Assembly: GCA_003248755.1 (NCBI GenBank)
Contig: QFQW01000115.1
Span: forward strand, 1 to 8,130
DNA from: Chryseobacterium sp.
GTDB lineage: Bacteria > Bacteroidota > Bacteroidia > Flavobacteriales > Weeksellaceae
Reading direction: 5' to 3'
Length of the DNA stretch: 8,130 nt
Positions within the stretch are counted from its first letter, which is position 1. Each line of letters opens with the position of its first letter. The translations under genes were made by a program, and so were the position numbers. A model generated the notes under the pieces. It did no database searches. It was not told the DNA's origin and saw only the letters and a list, made by a program, of their open reading frames with translations. Below, piece after piece: positions 6,978-8,130 of this stretch.

Positions 6978-7008
6978 CTAAGTTAATAAAAAAATACATT
7001 CCGCAAAA
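6978..7008 (-). promoter_or_regulatory. Candidate proximal promoter of the CBM-like gene
   Basis: On the minus strand TTTTG (complement of 7004-7008) is followed after 18 bases by TAACTTAG and then C (complement of 6978-6985). This fits the Bacteroidota TTG-N17-23-TAnnTTTGC layout with one mismatch. It predicts a leader of about 40 bases before ATG 6929. Confidence 0.45.
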
Positions 7009-7127
7009 TTTTGTTCATTTTTTAACACTTATGCAACAGTAAGTTTAGATTTAATCAATGTTATAAAATTATAAACTTTAATAATTAACATTTTCACACC
7101 ATCCAATCCTTCCCTTTTTTATCGTGA

Positions 7128-7135
7128 CAAAGGTA
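7128..7135 (-). promoter_or_regulatory. Exact -7 element far upstream of the CBM-like gene
   Basis: The minus strand reads TACCTTTG here, an exact TAnnTTTG, but no TTG is seen at the proper distance behind it. If used, it gives a leader of about 190 bases. It lies just past the terminator of the upstream gene, a sensible place for a promoter. Confidence 0.35.
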
Positions 7136-7183
7136 AACATATAAATAAAACGGAATGTTAAGCCTGTTTTAAATCATAAGAAA

Positions 7184-7207
7184 AGTCGGGGTTTATAAAC
7201 CCCGACT
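7184..7207 (-). terminator. Intrinsic terminator of the gene ending at 7234
   Basis: This is a perfect 24-base palindrome. AGTCGGGGTTTA (7184-7195) is complementary to TAAACCCCGACT (7196-7207), giving an 8-bp GC-rich stem with a TTTATAAA tip. On the minus strand it is followed by TTTCTTATG, a modest T-tract, and it lies 27 bases beyond the stop codon. Confidence 0.8.
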
Positions 7208-7233
7208 CTATTGATTAAAAGAAAAAAAAAAAA

Positions 7234-8076
7234 TTATTTCTTAATAACTTTCTGAGAAACTGTTTCTCCATTTACAATACCTGTAACAATATAAGTTCCT
7301 TTTGACAAAGCAGAAACATCTAATCTAGAATTTTCAGATACCTCAGCAGTTTTCACTAATTGCCCCGCAGTATTATAAACTGATACTTTTGCAGAAGCAC
7401 CGAAAGTAATATCATTTGTTACAATAGTATTCTTAATAAGGTTTACTTTTGCTGAATTTACATTACCAACAGCCATTGTAGGCTCTATTTTTTTAAACAG
7501 GTAAGTATTTGTTATAGTGGAAGATTCATCACCTGCATAACATGCAAACAATCCATTTCCGCTGTTAGTATTATAACGAAGATTATTTCTACCTCCTGTA
7601 GTTCCTTGAGTATTAGTTCCGGTAACAGCTTTAATTGCTGCTGCAAAAGTACTACCATCCAAAGTGATAGCAAATGTAGCATCTGCGTTTGCTTTCAGAT
7701 AATTATTACTTCCAGTACCAGCTGAAGGGCCTAAGATGATAGAATTAACAGCATCAGTCAGAACCCAAGCTCCAGTAGTACCGCTCAAAGTAATTTCGTA
7801 AGCTGAAGCCTGATCTGTACTAGCCGTAGCAGGAGAAACTGAAACAGTACTGCTAGAAACTGTAACTGCTGTCGTAGCCTGAGGTCTGTTATTGGTATTT
7901 TCATACCCTAATAATCTCACTGATCCTGTGCTTCCGCTAGCAACTACATATTTTGCTCCTGAAACCAAATCTGTTGCAGATGTTACCAGTTTGTAAGTAC
8001 TTTGAGCAAAAACTGTTGTACTAATTGTCAAAGCAGCTCCTAAGACAGCTGTTCTTAAAAAAGAGAATTTTGTCAT
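7234..8076 (-). CDS. Secreted protein of unknown function with T9SS sorting domain
   Basis: Protein of 280 residues. The signal peptide has its probable cleavage after A24 (VFA before Q25). The mature domain (~27-196) begins YKLVTSATDLVSGAKYVVAS and ends with a GGRNNLRYNT...FACY...YLFKK pattern (161-196). I recall this start and end from a domain found in various secreted Bacteroidota proteins, including some next to nuclease or lamin-tail domains, but I cannot name a function. The domain is very rich in Ser, Thr, Ala and Gly and has a single cysteine (C179) after the signal peptide, so no internal disulfide. Residues ~207-280 are a T9SS type A-like sorting domain of the same variant type as the CBM-like protein (NTIVTNDITF, then KGTYIVT and KVIKK). 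No enzymatic motif is seen. It is transcribed from its own promoter at the window's right edge. Confidence 0.82.
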   Translation of the reverse strand: MTKFSFLRTAVLGAALTISTTVFAQSTYKLVTSATDLVSGAKYVVASGSTGSVRLLGYENTNNRPQATTAVTVSSSTVSVSPATASTDQASAYEITLSGTTGAWVLTDAVNSIILGPSAGTGSNNYLKANADATFAITLDGSTFAAAIKAVTGTNTQGTTGGRNNLRYNTNSGNGLFACYAGDESSTITNTYLFKKIEPTMAVGNVNSAKVNLIKNTIVTNDITFGASAKVSVYNTAGQLVKTAEVSENSRLDVSALSKGTYIVTGIVNGETVSQKVIKK

Positions 8077-8115
8077 AATATAAAATTTAAAATTGTTCTA
8101 TTTCTTTATGTTTGG

Positions 8116-8123
8116 CAAATATA
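8116..8123 (-). promoter_or_regulatory. -7 promoter element of the gene starting at 8076
   Basis: The minus strand reads TATATTTG followed by C, an exact TAnnTTTGC element of the Bacteroidota sigma factor. It predicts a leader of about 30 bases. The -33 element would lie just beyond the window end and cannot be checked. Confidence 0.6.
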
Positions 8124-8130
8124 AAATTTT

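Larger units (their letters stand above)
6930..7233. other. Intergenic region between the two minus-strand secreted-protein genes
   Basis: These 304 bases hold no coding frame worth calling. They contain, in minus-strand order, a run of 12 T directly after the stop of the upstream gene (7222-7233), its terminator hairpin (7184-7207), a distal -7 element (7128-7135), a highly AT-rich leader, and the better proximal promoter candidate (6978-7008). Confidence 0.8.

Noticed and set aside
6993..7159. ACATTCCG/CGGAATGT inverted repeat as possible element ends
   Set aside because: Eight bases separated by about 150 bases is near chance expectation, and there is no coding content or target duplication.

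Overview
The window looks like a chromosomal segment from a member of the Flavobacteriia, most probably close to Chryseobacterium or its Weeksellaceae relatives. The signs are AT-rich DNA, leaders without a Shine-Dalgarno sequence, two exact matches to the Bacteroidota -7 promoter element TAnnTTTG, three secreted proteins ending in type IX secretion (T9SS) type A sorting domains, and a Bacteroidota-type HU-related protein. The genus is inferred from protein style and was not tested.

Layout: (1) 118-2934 (+) encodes a 938-residue outer-membrane protein. An M1-aminopeptidase-like periplasmic part with its zinc site lost is followed by a C-terminal beta-barrel. (2) 5188-3013 (-) is a two-gene unit with a 4-base gap. 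It holds a small secreted tail-fibre/anchor-like protein with a C-terminal coiled coil, then a T9SS-exported metzincin-type zinc protease. (3) 5189-5712 is a 524-base divergent intergenic region with two different inverted-repeat structures. One is an imperfect ~120-base element at 5336-5455. The other is a symmetric array of four 10-base half-sites at 5527-5600. (4) 5713-6096 (+) encodes an HU-related DNA-binding protein. A perfect bidirectional terminator is shared with the next, convergent gene. (5) 6929-6150 (-) and 8076-7234 (-) are two separately transcribed secreted proteins: a CBM-like jelly-roll protein and a domain-of-unknown-function protein. Both carry a closely related variant of the T9SS sorting domain. 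The window ends in the promoter of the last gene.

Functionally the segment is mostly cell-envelope and secreted material: three T9SS cargos, one further exported protein and one outer-membrane barrel. The tail-fibre-like gene and the protease are very probably co-transcribed. The points most worth following are the dead-enzyme/barrel fusion, the fibre-protease pair with its possible cysteine switch, and the symmetric repeat array upstream of the HU-related gene. No mobile element with a transposase, no tRNA or rRNA, and no CRISPR array is visible.
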